A stretch of DNA of 64,000 nucleotides, taken from positions 575,120 through 639,119 of the forward strand of contig NZ_LT732535.1 of NCBI RefSeq assembly GCF_900156915.1, in the 5' to 3' direction. Under the pieces are notes generated by a model. That model saw only the letters and a list, made by a program, of their open reading frames with translations, made no database searches and had not been told where the DNA came from. A program made the position numbers and the translations under genes. This DNA comes from Sediminibacillus massiliensis. Its GTDB lineage: Bacteria; Bacillota; Bacilli; Bacillales; Amphibacillaceae. Positions 1 to 9,677 of the stretch are shown piece after piece (within the stretch, counting starts at the first letter, position 1; each line of letters begins with the position of its first letter).

Positions 1-220
1 GGAGCACTTCTATTTCTCCCTCTCCGTTGAACCATTTCAACATATTTTGAAGTTTCATACCTGCATATTCGTTCGTAAATGTCCCGGCATACTCTACTAC
101 TGGAGTAGAGATGGATTTATAGTTTCTTTTCCATGTCAGCGTTCGGAATTTCTCAAATGCATGGAATCGATTATGTATTTGCTGCCCTGTTTCATCCTGA
201 CTTCCTGCTGGTAAAAACAT
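1..220 (-). CDS. Partial unidentified protein, 3' end outside the window
   Basis: An open minus-strand frame starts at an ATG (218-220) and runs about 73 codons to the window edge without a stop. The product begins MFLPAGSQDETGQQIHNRF and is mixed polar/aromatic, with no signal peptide or membrane segment. The Shine-Dalgarno is only moderate (AGGGAAGTGAG). I do not recognise the family. It is divergent from hisJ. The ORF could be spurious, but its composition looks protein-like and the opposite-strand ORF over it has no ribosome binding site. Confidence 0.45.
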   Translation of the reverse strand, partial: MFLPAGSQDETGQQIHNRFHAFEKFRTLTWKRNYKSISTPVVEYAGTFTNEYAGMKLQNMLKWFNGEGEIEVL

Positions 221-428
221 TGCGAGTCACTCACTTCCCTGTAGTTGTAATCTGTCATTTTATCTTTAACACTCTACCACTCTACTACGGTAAAGTAACG
301 TCTTGTTTCAGATTTTACACAAATTACATTTAGTCGTCAACACACTTGCTTTTAAATTTGTAAATATTTAAACTATTAATACGAGTTTACTACTTAACTG
401 CCTAAATAAAAAGGAAAGGCGGAGAATT
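221..428. other. Divergent intergenic region upstream of hisJ
   Basis: AT-rich spacer between the partial minus-strand gene and hisJ. The word ACTCTAC occurs twice near 272-290 and again inside the partial gene near 92-98, where it forms an imperfect palindrome with GGAGTAGAG. Promoters are expected here but none was clear enough to place. Confidence 0.3.
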
Positions 429-1253
429 ATGAACCATTCAGGAGACTTTCATGTACATACTAACTTTTGTCCCCATGGAACCGAGGACCTCATGGAGGAA
501 TATATAGAAAAAGCAATAAAAAAAGGGTTGAATTGCCTGTCTTTCACAGAGCATGCACCGCTCCCGGAATCTTTCCAGGACCCGGCACCCGGGAATGACA
601 GCAGTATGACTTTTGAAGTATTCGAAGCATATCTTAAAAAAGGATATCAGTTGAAAGAACAATACAAAAAGGAAATCAACATCAATATCGGTCTCGAAGT
701 GGACTATATCGAGGGCCATGAACGGGAAACTACCCGCTTTCTGAATGATTACGGAGCTGTAATCGAAGATGCCATTCTCTCTGTGCACATGCTGAAAACG
801 CCTGATGACAATTATGTATGCCTGGACTACAGCGCGGATGAGTTCGGTAAGATCTCTTCGATATTCGGTTCTGTGGATGCCGTATATGAAAAATACTATC
901 AAACATTAAAACAGGCGATAGCTTCAGATCTCGGAAAAAATAAACCTACCAGGATGGGGCATGTTACGCTTATCGAAAAATTTTCCCGCAAGTACCCGCC
1001 TGTTCAAAGTTACAATCACGAAATAACTATCATTCTCGATATGATAAAATCAAGAAACTATCAGCTTGACGTCAACAGTGCAGGTCTTTTCAAAGAGCAT
1101 TGCCAAGCAAGCTATCCCCCATTAGATTGGATAAACAAAGCATCCAACTTGGGTATTCCGCTGGTTCCTGGTTCTGACAGCCATAAATCAGACCATTTGA
1201 CCAGGGGCTTCGATTCACTTCCTTATTTAGAGTATTCATGTCCACAACGTTAG
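429..1253 (+). CDS. hisJ: Histidinol-phosphatase, PHP family (HisJ)
   Basis: Hydrolyses L-histidinol phosphate to histidinol, the penultimate step of histidine synthesis, in the cytosol. The 274-residue protein has the usual HisJ length. It shows PHP-domain metal motifs in order: HVHTNFCPHG near the N-terminus, TEHAP at about residue 41, GLEVDY, and GSDSH near the C-terminus. The ATG follows GGCGGAG at good spacing. It stands alone on the plus strand, away from other his genes, as is common for hisJ in Bacillaceae. A terminator follows. Confidence 0.93.
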   Translation: MNHSGDFHVHTNFCPHGTEDLMEEYIEKAIKKGLNCLSFTEHAPLPESFQDPAPGNDSSMTFEVFEAYLKKGYQLKEQYKKEININIGLEVDYIEGHERETTRFLNDYGAVIEDAILSVHMLKTPDDNYVCLDYSADEFGKISSIFGSVDAVYEKYYQTLKQAIASDLGKNKPTRMGHVTLIEKFSRKYPPVQSYNHEITIILDMIKSRNYQLDVNSAGLFKEHCQASYPPLDWINKASNLGIPLVPGSDSHKSDHLTRGFDSLPYLEYSCPQR

Positions 1254-1266
1254 CTTGTTTCATAGA

Positions 1267-1296
1267 AAAGCACCCGCCATTTCCGGCAGGTGCTTT
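1267..1296. terminator. Bidirectional terminator between hisJ and the 1303-1494 gene
   Basis: AAAGCACCcGCC and GGCaGGTGCTTT form a hairpin with a 6-nt loop and A/T flanks on both sides, suited to two converging genes. Confidence 0.75.
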
Positions 1297-1302
1297 ATTC
1301 CA

Positions 1303-1494
1303 TTACTTATCTTCTTTATTATCGTCTTCACGGTCGATAGTTCCATCCATTAACGTATCTTCTACATTTTTATGGGTGTCATCGATACCTTTTTCCACTT
1401 CTGATTGGTTCTTTTTGTCTTTCGACTCATCATAGTTTTGCTCAGATAAGTTTTTGCTTTGTTCTTTGTCTACTTTTTTATTTTCTTCTGCCAT
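1303..1494 (-). CDS. Small hydrophilic acidic protein, unknown
   Basis: 63 residues, almost entirely charged or polar (Lys, Glu, Asp, Asn, Gln), with no hydrophobic core, so likely disordered. The ATG has an excellent Shine-Dalgarno (GAGGAGG, 6-nt gap) and the gene ends at a terminator shared with hisJ, both of which support a real gene. Such peptides are frequent in spore-formers, including minor spore or stress proteins, but I cannot assign a family. Confidence 0.6.
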   Translation of the reverse strand: MAEENKKVDKEQSKNLSEQNYDESKDKKNQSEVEKGIDDTHKNVEDTLMDGTIDREDDNKEDK

Positions 1495-1614
1495 TCTTTG
1501 CCTCCTCGAACCGTTTTAACATTCATCTAAGCTGGATAAATAAAATGTATTACCAACGTATATAGTTTATATTGACAATTTCCCGTCCTGTTAAACTTCC
1601 TTTTATCCCCAAAT

Positions 1615-4600
1615 TCAGAGGACTTCTTTTAACACATTTTCCAAACTTGTTTTAGCAGAACGCATTTGTTCCATATCGATCGATTCGGTGAGGGTGTGCA
1701 ATATACCTTCGTAGTATTCATCAATGGTTGCGATTGCTGAAGTTTTTATTTCCTCAGACGATCTTAGCCAGTGATGTCCATAATGATTCTGGAAACTTTG
1801 CTTATGTGCTTCCAAATCTTTATCCATCCATGGTGATAGAATCTCGTATATTCTTTCTTTCATGATTTCTTTCTCATTCTTCTCGAAAAAAGATTTTTGC
1901 CCTCTGTAATAGCGGTAAATGCCATGGAAATCCACTAGTTCGGACATCTGCGGTCCGGCATGAATTTCTGGAATAGGAATGTCCAGACTATCAGGTTCCG
2001 GCATGATCAAGTCGGCTTGAAGTGACAGGCATCCCTCACTTATCTCTTTGTTTAATTCATTTACTTTATCATCCAGGAAAAAGCCTATTCTCAATGCCAC
2101 TGCACGGAGTTCCTGGCTTAACTCCATTCCGATATCTTGGATTAGTTTTTTCAGTGCGACCGTTATTTGCTGTTTTGCCTCTTGGCCGCTTCCTCCAACA
2201 GTAGCTGGATTAAAATGCTCCTTAAAACGATCATTAAATTGGATTCCCATCCGCTCTTTGACATAGAAAAGCTGCTTTTCGATTTTTTCCATTATCTCTT
2301 GCTCATAGCCAGCTGTTTCTATTTCAAGCGTCATATTTTGAGCAGCCTGTTGCTCTGTTTCTAGATGATCCTTTTTTTCCTTTTTTCGTTCTTTGTCCAT
2401 TGCAGCCGATTCTATATAACTTGCCAACAGATGATTCAACCTGGTCATTGTCTTGATGGAAGAATGTATCATTATGTCAGTGAGGTCTTTATTGATAAAA
2501 TCATAGAATGAAGCTTCAAAAGCAAACAGGCCTGATTTATCATCTTTCCGTCCAGCCAGCTTTTCTTCCATCCCTACAAGACTGGAAACAGGGAACAATT
2601 TTGGCGATCTAATACCAAATGACAAAAGTTGCTCTGAAACATAATCGGAAACCAACTTCACTTCTTCATCATTCTTGGCTAAATCAGCTGCATTAATAAG
2701 GAAGAACATCTTATCCAAGCTGAAGGCATCTTTCACACGTCCAAGTTGTATGAGAAAATCTCGGTCAGCCTTTGAGAAAGCATGGTTATAATACGTAACA
2801 AACAAGATGGCATCGGCTTGCTTGATATATTCAAATGAAACGTCAGTATGTCGGGAATTTATGGAATCAGCGCCTGGCGTGTCGACCAAGGTTATTCCTT
2901 GACGTGTGAGCGGACAATCATAATATAGTTCCATCCACTCCACATAACAAGCAATACTTTCATTAGCGGCATAATCGGAAAACTCATGGAAATCAATAAG
3001 TATTTCCTGCCCCATAAGAGGTTCGGCATGCGTGAATCCATCCACAACTGCATGCAGATAATTCCTGTGTTTATTTGCGACGACCTGATTATTTTTTAAA
3101 AAGTCTTCTTTTAGCCATGAGACGATTTCTGACAAGGATTCTGAAGCTATTGCACGTTCCGTTATCAAACCGATGTCATGCAATAAATCGTCCTCTTTTT
3201 TCATTTGGACTTTGACAGTGCCGTGCTCATGTTCCACTGTAGGAGGGCTGATCTTATTGATAGATGCAGTTGTCGGATTTGGAGAGACCGGCAGTACCTC
3301 CGCCCCCATCAAAGCGTTTGCAAAAGATGACTTGCCGGCACTGAAAGCTCCAAACAATGCAACAGTAAAGTGGGTGTCTGACAACCTGTTTCTCTTACTC
3401 TTCAGCTCTTCCTTGATTGTTTTCAACCCGGATATGCCATCGGTTATTTTAAGGGAATCTGTAATCATCTCTATCGTATGGTCAATCGATAACCCATTGC
3501 GATGTTTATCTTGTACTTCCTTTACCTTCCCGATATCCGTTTCATCCTCCTGCGGCCTGTCAGCCAATTCGAATTCTTCTGAAGAAATGAATCGTAGTTC
3601 TTCCTCTCTTTTTTTCAGGGCTCCGCCTGGATCATTATCTAATTTTTTCATTGTATCGGTACTATGAATCAATATGGAAAGTTCATTCTTTTCTTCCTGA
3701 AGATACAGGTCTAACTGCTGGATTTGTTCTTTCTTCTCCCTTGTTTGTTCAAGCTCTGCAAATTTTGATTTAATTTCTTCCAATTTATGGTTGATATTTT
3801 CTTCTAAATGAACGAGTAATTCATTTAAAACATTTAAGGCTTCTTGTTTATAAACCTTCTTAATATGGTTTGATAGATCTTCGGTGTAAACAAGCAAATA
3901 CTGTCCTGTCATCCCAGCACCTGGTTTAACAAGTGATATTAGTTCTTCCGGAAGTATTTCCACTTTCAAATCATGGATTAAATTTAGTAAGGAAGGATCA
4001 TTCAGAGAATGATTTTTAGCAAATTCCAATAACTTATCCCTAAGTTTCCATTGTATATTCACTTCGATCGTTTTCATCAAACTACTATGAAACATTTTTA
4101 GCCTGGAAGTTCTTTCTTCTTCAATTTTTTTCTTAGTCGAAAAAAAACCCGGCTTGAACTTGTCTTGTCTAGATTCCAAAAACAAGCGGGCTGATTCCCG
4201 TAATTCAGACGGCATCAAATAAGCATTTTTCAAAGTATAGTCAATACTGTTGACTGCTTCAGATTCTGCAGCCGTTAAAAAGTTTTCCAACCGTTCTATT
4301 TCCGCCTTGGCTTCATCCCATGTATCTTCATTGTAGCTATCTGTGTCAGTCTCAGTCATTGTTGAAGTTATCTCTTGTTTTTCTAGCAGTAGTTGATCGG
4401 AAAAGGCATCTAAATATTCATTCAATACAACTTCTGCAGAATTTCCGACAGTTTGATTGACGAAGAGTTGCTTTTCATTCATCAATCGGGATATATCCTT
4501 TTGCAGATCAGTAAACTGATTATATAGATGATCAGGCTGAAATAAAGAAGTGAAATAAACATTATTGGGCGTTATGTCCCAGTCGCGAAACACTTGGAAA

Positions 4601-5256
4601 GTTGCCTCTTGAAAAGAAGTGAAGCTCAATTCTTTCTCATTGTGCTTGTCAATCTGGTTTATCACAATATTAAGATGCTTACCTTGTCGGCACATCTCCC
4701 TAAGAAAAGCCAAGTTCACTTCTGATTGGACATGATTATAATCCATTACATAATAAAGTATATCTACTAAATGTAAAGCTGACTCTGTCACCACTCTGTC
4801 TGCATCTTTGGAGGAATCGATTCCTGGCGTGTCCATGATCGATACGTTATCTGGCAGGAAGTTTGTCGGCTTATCAATTTCCACCTTGATAATAGCATCG
4901 CCATCTTTACAATATGACTTGATTTTGTCCAAGTCGTAGGGCTCGGTATATTGAACCGGAGCTCCTTTTTTAAAGAATATACGTGCGTGTCCAGGTCCGG
5001 AACTGATTTTCACCACATTCGCACTTGTAGGAATCGGACTCTCTGGAAGAAGTGTTTCCCCCATTAATTTATTGATCATCGTGGACTTTCCGGCTGAAAA
5101 ATGGCCGGCAAAACTGATATTCAATTGTTCGTTGTTCCTTTTTTCCCATAAATCCAATATTTTTCCCGCATATATATCCGCGTCTCTTTGCTTTAAGTAA
5201 TCATAAACCACTGCTAATGTTTTCAATTGGAACTTATCTGTTATAACAGTACTCAT
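1615..5256 (-). CDS. dynA: Double dynamin-like GTPase (DynA family)
   Basis: A 1213-residue protein made of two fused bacterial-dynamin halves. The first GTPase has P-loop GHFSAGKS at about 51-58, DTPG at 142-145 and NQID at about 200-203. The second has GAFSAGKS at about 636-643 and a later DTPGADS. Each GTPase is followed by long helical coiled-coil segments. Size and duplication match B. subtilis DynA (about 1190 residues), which binds and fuses membranes and contributes to membrane repair and phage tolerance. That role is family knowledge, not shown here. It lies about 80 bp downstream of the C45 acyltransferase gene and may be cotranscribed with it. Confidence 0.93.
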   Translation of the reverse strand: MSTVITDKFQLKTLAVVYDYLKQRDADIYAGKILDLWEKRNNEQLNISFAGHFSAGKSTMINKLMGETLLPESPIPTSANVVKISSGPGHARIFFKKGAPVQYTEPYDLDKIKSYCKDGDAIIKVEIDKPTNFLPDNVSIMDTPGIDSSKDADRVVTESALHLVDILYYVMDYNHVQSEVNLAFLREMCRQGKHLNIVINQIDKHNEKELSFTSFQEATFQVFRDWDITPNNVYFTSLFQPDHLYNQFTDLQKDISRLMNEKQLFVNQTVGNSAEVVLNEYLDAFSDQLLLEKQEITSTMTETDTDSYNEDTWDEAKAEIERLENFLTAAESEAVNSIDYTLKNAYLMPSELRESARLFLESRQDKFKPGFFSTKKKIEEERTSRLKMFHSSLMKTIEVNIQWKLRDKLLEFAKNHSLNDPSLLNLIHDLKVEILPEELISLVKPGAGMTGQYLLVYTEDLSNHIKKVYKQEALNVLNELLVHLEENINHKLEEIKSKFAELEQTREKKEQIQQLDLYLQEEKNELSILIHSTDTMKKLDNDPGGALKKREEELRFISSEEFELADRPQEDETDIGKVKEVQDKHRNGLSIDHTIEMITDSLKITDGISGLKTIKEELKSKRNRLSDTHFTVALFGAFSAGKSSFANALMGAEVLPVSPNPTTASINKISPPTVEHEHGTVKVQMKKEDDLLHDIGLITERAIASESLSEIVSWLKEDFLKNNQVVANKHRNYLHAVVDGFTHAEPLMGQEILIDFHEFSDYAANESIACYVEWMELYYDCPLTRQGITLVDTPGADSINSRHTDVSFEYIKQADAILFVTYYNHAFSKADRDFLIQLGRVKDAFSLDKMFFLINAADLAKNDEEVKLVSDYVSEQLLSFGIRSPKLFPVSSLVGMEEKLAGRKDDKSGLFAFEASFYDFINKDLTDIMIHSSIKTMTRLNHLLASYIESAAMDKERKKEKKDHLETEQQAAQNMTLEIETAGYEQEIMEKIEKQLFYVKERMGIQFNDRFKEHFNPATVGGSGQEAKQQITVALKKLIQDIGMELSQELRAVALRIGFFLDDKVNELNKEISEGCLSLQADLIMPEPDSLDIPIPEIHAGPQMSELVDFHGIYRYYRGQKSFFEKNEKEIMKERIYEILSPWMDKDLEAHKQSFQNHYGHHWLRSSEEIKTSAIATIDEYYEGILHTLTESIDMEQMRSAKTSLENVLKEVL

Positions 5257-5336
5257 ATCAAGGCAGAATCCCCTTTTGTTAAGCTGTCTGAATTATTATT
5301 ATACTTTCTTTGCCGTTTAAGCGCTACCCGGATTCG

Positions 5337-6383
5337 TCAACTTCGATCCATAAACGGCATTGCCTCTTCTGTGTTTAAATATCCCCGCAATTTTTTGATT
5401 CTCGAATCCTTGCCTTTAAGCCACTCTTTGAATGAAAAGATGAACGGTTCCCTGTCACCGCCCACAGCATACCAAACCGACAAATCTTTCGGGATATAGG
5501 CAGTCGTATGGAGAGTTCCGGCCCAGTTCGTATATTTTTCGGAAAAAATACCACGGTCTCGGTCATTGAAGAATCGAAATGCTTCATAGCAGCTGCTCAG
5601 TTTCGAAATATTTTCTTCCAAAAGTTTTTTCCTTCTGAATGAATCACCCAAATGGTGACGGTTCTCATGTCGAAGTATATCAAAATGATTCGTACTAATT
5701 GGTCCTTCTCTGATTTCCACAGCACGAGGTGTACCCTCGACGACGTGAGAGTTCCCGCCTTTGTCATAAAGAACATAATTGAACGAATGGCGGTGAGGAA
5801 TTTCTTTTATCAACTCGATAGCTTCTTCATTGGTTTTACAATTTTCCAAAATCATCCTTGAAATCATGTTACAAATAAATCCATCGCCGGGATTTCTTCT
5901 GTTTACAAAATTATAACCTATTACAAGTCCTTCCTCATTCATTCCATCAGTTCTGCCGGTTATCCTTTGGGTCGGCCCTATCGTGGCATAAGCCCGCTTC
6001 GGCTGAAAAATGACAAATCGCCCTTCATAAGTCTTGGGGTGGTAATCATAATTTCGCACATAATAATCTTTACCAGTAAGAATAGAGCAGCCCGACTTTA
6101 TCCATTCTTGTTGGTATCCACTATAATTTTTGACCACTTGTTCTATGGGCACTTTCAGCCCGTCAGCTATTCCTTCTAATTCTTCCCAAATCAAGGGTGA
6201 CAACGACCGTATAAGTTGTTTTGCCTCTAATTGATTTACTATATATCTTGGCCTTCTCCGAGGCTTATTCCATTTCAAGTGATTTTCATACAAGATAGTA
6301 CCCTTCAATTCTTGTCCTTGTCGGTAGCCAAACTCGTAATGTGTCCCCCTGAATTCTAAAAAACGTGATGCTATTTGTTTCAT
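5337..6383 (-). CDS. C45-type acyltransferase / choloylglycine-like Ntn hydrolase
   Basis: 348 residues resembling acyl-CoA:6-aminopenicillanate acyltransferase (peptidase family C45). The N-terminal part (about 1-98) would be the propeptide. Gly98-Cys99-Ser100 fits the autocatalytic Gly-Cys cleavage that frees the nucleophilic Cys. It is followed by RNYDYHP, then TDGMNEEGL and an asparagine-rich NFVNRRN segment. There is no signal peptide, so it is cytosolic. The substrate in bacteria is generally unknown and penicillin synthesis should not be inferred. ATG with AGAGGG upstream. Confidence 0.82.
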   Translation of the reverse strand: MKQIASRFLEFRGTHYEFGYRQGQELKGTILYENHLKWNKPRRRPRYIVNQLEAKQLIRSLSPLIWEELEGIADGLKVPIEQVVKNYSGYQQEWIKSGCSILTGKDYYVRNYDYHPKTYEGRFVIFQPKRAYATIGPTQRITGRTDGMNEEGLVIGYNFVNRRNPGDGFICNMISRMILENCKTNEEAIELIKEIPHRHSFNYVLYDKGGNSHVVEGTPRAVEIREGPISTNHFDILRHENRHHLGDSFRRKKLLEENISKLSSCYEAFRFFNDRDRGIFSEKYTNWAGTLHTTAYIPKDLSVWYAVGGDREPFIFSFKEWLKGKDSRIKKLRGYLNTEEAMPFMDRS

Positions 6384-6420
6384 ATCGATGCCCTCTATCT
6401 ATTGATTCTCTTTCAAAATA

Positions 6421-6446
6421 AAAAACAGAAAGTTTATTTCTGTTTT
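6421..6446 (-). terminator. Intrinsic terminator
   Basis: AAAACAGAAA and TTTCTGTTTT flank a 5-nt loop, with T-rich sequence following on the minus strand. Second of two hairpins below the flavin reductase gene. Confidence 0.6.
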
Positions 6447-6480
6447 AGCATACCCTGGTATTTATAGATCAAAAACAACA

Positions 6481-6501
6481 AGGGAAGGCAGTGCCTCCCC
6501 T
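6481..6501 (-). terminator. Intrinsic terminator of the flavin reductase gene
   Basis: AGGGaAGGC and GCCTcCCCT form a GC-rich hairpin followed on the minus strand by CTTGTTGTTTTT. Confidence 0.65.
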
Positions 6502-6524
6502 CTAGGATGAAATAAACCTTTTAT

Positions 6525-6989
6525 TCAAGTTTGTTCAAGATTACGATATTTTCCACCATAATATACGATTGGCTCGCCATCATTCAACTGAACATCTTTT
6601 ACTTCCGCAATAAAAATCATGTGGTCTCCAGCTTTAGCGGTTTCATGGATTTCACAAGCCAATTTCACCAATGATCCTTGGACTACAGGCACCCCGTTCA
6701 GCCTTTCAAAAAGGATCTCCCTGTCTTTTTCCTTTTGTTTCGCATAAACCATCGATACATCCTGTTGATTATCCGAGAGCACACTTACTCCAAAGCCATT
6801 GATTTCCTGCAGCTCCCGATACATGGATGCTTTCTCATCAATCGAAACAGCGATTAATTTAGGATCGAGCGAAACAGACATGAATGCATTGACCGTCATA
6901 CCGTGTATCTGGTCTTTATACTCTGCGGAAACGATTGTGATCCCTGTTGCAAACTTCCCCATGGCATCCCGAAACATACGATTATCCAT
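6525..6989 (-). CDS. Flavin reductase-like FMN-binding protein
   Basis: 154 residues of the short-chain flavin reductase family (the small component of two-component flavin monooxygenases). Visible motifs are RDAMGKFATGITIV at the start, VNAFMSVSLDPKL at about 33-45, GFGVSVLS, and a C-terminal GDHMIFIAEV followed by VYYGGKYR. Such proteins use NAD(P)H to supply reduced FMN. No monooxygenase partner is adjacent, so the acceptor is unknown. ATG follows AAAGGGG. Confidence 0.85.
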   Translation of the reverse strand: MDNRMFRDAMGKFATGITIVSAEYKDQIHGMTVNAFMSVSLDPKLIAVSIDEKASMYRELQEINGFGVSVLSDNQQDVSMVYAKQKEKDREILFERLNGVPVVQGSLVKLACEIHETAKAGDHMIFIAEVKDVQLNDGEPIVYYGGKYRNLEQT

Positions 6990-7166
6990 ATAAATTAACC
7001 CCTTTTATCTATTACATTCGTAAACAACCATAGCATTTTTTGTAATTGTTTGAAATTATATTGCTTGTTTTCTTCTCGAACTTTTATTAATCCGAATACT
7101 GTTCATAAAATTGTGTGTTTTGTCTCTTAATACTCATAATAAAATTATGGTAAACTAATTTTCATA

Positions 7167-7201
7167 ATACAGGGCCTTGCTATGACTGCAAGGCCCTGTA
7201 T
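7167..7201 (-). terminator. Terminator of parEC
   Basis: Perfect hairpin: ATACAGGGCCTTGC and GCAAGGCCCTGTAT around TATGACT, just past the parC stop. The T-tract is weak. Confidence 0.65.
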
Positions 7202-7205
7202 TACT

Positions 7206-9662
7206 CTAAATATCTTGTTCAGTATCTTCAAACGGTCTTTGATAAGAAGCTTCACGCCAAACGTCAATTATTTCTCCCTGTTCTTCTGTATCAATAACAT
7301 AGGAACCATTACTGTATCTGTCACTTTTGGTAAGTCCTGAAGGCTCAATCGATTGGACTACACCTGAATCCGTTTTAAACCATAACGTTTCCTTTTCGGT
7401 TATAGTAGTAAAACCTGCAACTCTGTGCGGCTTCCTCTTTAATTCCCGCAACATGACCAATCCCCGCTTAGCACGGGAAGACTTTTCGAATTCAGACAAT
7501 CTCATCCGCTTACATGCCCCCCTATGCGTAAGAAGGACCAAATCAGGGTTAGACGTATCCTCAAAAGCATGGCCGCTGACAACAGTTTCATCATCTTTCA
7601 ATTGGATCCCTTTTACACCAGCTGCACGTTGCCCGACCGGTGATACCTCTGTTTCGTGGAACCATAAACCGTATCCTTTGTTGGAAGTAATAAAAAGATC
7701 AGACTCTCCGGAGGTTAAATATACATTCCTGACCAAGTCATCTCCTTTCAGGTTAATGGCGACCAATGCTTTCGAATAACGCTGAGCCTCGTAGAGTTTA
7801 AGCTCGCTTCTTTTTACCATCCCGTTTTTTGTGAAAAAGACTAAGTATTTTTCCTCTGTAAACTCTCTTATCGGAATTGCTTCAATGACCTTTTCCTCTC
7901 TGTCAATTGACACAAGATTGGAGACATGTTGACCAATATCTTTCCATCTGATATCAGGCAATTCATGGACAGGCAGGAACAGATATCTTCCTTTGTTGGT
8001 AAACAGAAGAATTTTATCAGTAGTATTAATCTCCTCTAAGGCAATGAGATAGTCTTCATCTTTAATGGCTAGGTCTTCACCGTTGGATGCAGCATAAGAG
8101 CGAAGACTTGTCCTTTTTATATACCCATCTTTCGTGACAGAGACCAAGACGTCCTCGCTTGCCACCATCACTTCAAGATTTATTTTCAACTCTTCTATTT
8201 CTTTTTCGATGATAGTCTTTCGAGAATCTGCATATTTCTTTCTCAGTTGCTTAAGATCATCTTTGATCACTTTAAACAGCTTTTTCTCATTATTCAAGAT
8301 TTCTTCAAGCTTGTTTATCTTTTTGTTCAACTCGTCTGCTTCTTTTTCCAATGATGTAATATCTGTATTGGTCAAGCGATAGAGTTGTAAATTAACGATA
8401 GCTTCAGCCTGTTCTTCTGTAAAACCGTAGAATTCCTTAATCCGCGCTTTGGCATCCTGTTTGTCTTTTGAGGCTCTTATCGTTGTAATCAGTTCATCGA
8501 GAATGGAAATGGCTTTGATAAGACCCTCCACTATATGGGATCGCTCTTTGGCTTTTCGTAAATCAAACTGTGATTGCTTTGTAACAACCTCTTTTTGATG
8601 GGAAATATAAGAGTCCAATATAGAATTTAAGTTCATCAATTGCGGGGTTTTATCCTGAATTGCGACCATATTGAAATGATAAGTGATCTGGAGATCTGTA
8701 TTTTTGTACAAGTAATTCAGGATTCCGTCGCTGTCTGAATCCTTTTTCAACTCGATGACGACCCGCAAACCGGTTCGATCGGTTTCGTCCCTAACTTCAG
8801 TGATCCCTTCTACTTTCCTGTCTATCCGGAGCTCGTCCATCCGCTTCACTAGATTTGCCTTATTCACTTCAAAAGGAATTTCATCAATGACAATCTGCTG
8901 CTTGTTTCCCCTTAGTTGTTCTACCTGTGCCCTTCCGCGAACGACAACTTTTCCTTTGCCAGTTTCATAAGCCTTTTTGAGGCCGTCAACACCTTGAATA
9001 ATCCCGCCCGTAGGGAAATCGGGCCCTTTGATTACTTCCATTAGCTCATCGACTGTCACCGACGGATTATCGATTTTCATTATAACTGCATCCACAACTT
9101 CCTGTAGGTTATGTGGAGGAATCTCGGTTGCATAACCCGCAGAAATACCGGTCGAACCATTTACGAGTAAATTAGGGAATTTGGCCGGAAGAACGACCGG
9201 TTCGTCTATCGTATCATCGAAATTCGGTACGAATTCGACCGTCTCTTTTTCGATGTCCCGAATTAATTCGGAAGCAATGCTTGACAGCCTCGCTTCCGTA
9301 TAACGCATGGCAGCCGGTGGATCTCCGTCCACGCTTCCATTATTCCCATGCATTTCCACCAGGATATTCCTTACTTTCCACTCCTGGCTAAGACGGACCA
9401 TTGCTTCATAAACCGAAGAATCACCATGGGGATGATAGTTTCCGATAACCGTACCAACGGTTTTTGCTGATTTCCTGAACGGTTTGTCATGCGTATTCCG
9501 CTCTTCGTGCATAGCATAGAGAATTCTTCTTTGTACAGGTTTCAAGCCATCACGTGCATCCGGTAATGCCCGATCCTGAATAATATATTTACTATATCTG
9601 CCAAATCTGTCGCCGATAACTTCTTCCAGCGGCAGATCTAAATATTTTTCAACTTGAGACAA
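7206..9662 (-). CDS. parC: DNA topoisomerase IV subunit A
   Basis: DNA cleavage/rejoining subunit of topoisomerase IV, which decatenates daughter chromosomes. 818 residues. The active-site tyrosine is Tyr121 in [11 protein letters not shown], and the quinolone-determining stretch [11 protein letters not shown] carries the wild-type Ser and Glu. The C-terminal half shows the repeated beta-pinwheel blades. Translation starts at TTG (9660-9662) after AAAGGGGGG. It follows parE by 15 bp, so the two are cotranscribed. GrlA-type length and the gene pair separate it from gyrA. Confidence 0.97.
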   Translation of the reverse strand: MSQVEKYLDLPLEEVIGDRFGRYSKYIIQDRALPDARDGLKPVQRRILYAMHEERNTHDKPFRKSAKTVGTVIGNYHPHGDSSVYEAMVRLSQEWKVRNILVEMHGNNGSVDGDPPAAMRYTEARLSSIASELIRDIEKETVEFVPNFDDTIDEPVVLPAKFPNLLVNGSTGISAGYATEIPPHNLQEVVDAVIMKIDNPSVTVDELMEVIKGPDFPTGGIIQGVDGLKKAYETGKGKVVVRGRAQVEQLRGNKQQIVIDEIPFEVNKANLVKRMDELRIDRKVEGITEVRDETDRTGLRVVIELKKDSDSDGILNYLYKNTDLQITYHFNMVAIQDKTPQLMNLNSILDSYISHQKEVVTKQSQFDLRKAKERSHIVEGLIKAISILDELITTIRASKDKQDAKARIKEFYGFTEEQAEAIVNLQLYRLTNTDITSLEKEADELNKKINKLEEILNNEKKLFKVIKDDLKQLRKKYADSRKTIIEKEIEELKINLEVMVASEDVLVSVTKDGYIKRTSLRSYAASNGEDLAIKDEDYLIALEEINTTDKILLFTNKGRYLFLPVHELPDIRWKDIGQHVSNLVSIDREEKVIEAIPIREFTEEKYLVFFTKNGMVKRSELKLYEAQRYSKALVAINLKGDDLVRNVYLTSGESDLFITSNKGYGLWFHETEVSPVGQRAAGVKGIQLKDDETVVSGHAFEDTSNPDLVLLTHRGACKRMRLSEFEKSSRAKRGLVMLRELKRKPHRVAGFTTITEKETLWFKTDSGVVQSIEPSGLTKSDRYSNGSYVIDTEEQGEIIDVWREASYQRPFEDTEQDI

Positions 9663-9677
9663 AAAAGTTCCCCCCCT

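Noticed and set aside
133-333. Plus-strand ORF of 66 codons at the left edge
   Set aside because: No Shine-Dalgarno, hydrophobic low-information translation, and antisense to a better minus-strand frame.
438-902. 154-codon ORF antisense to hisJ
   Set aside because: Frame shadow of a clearly identified PHP-family gene.
1615-5256. dynA as an artefactual fusion of two genes
   Set aside because: Two tandem dynamin halves in one chain are the normal DynA architecture.
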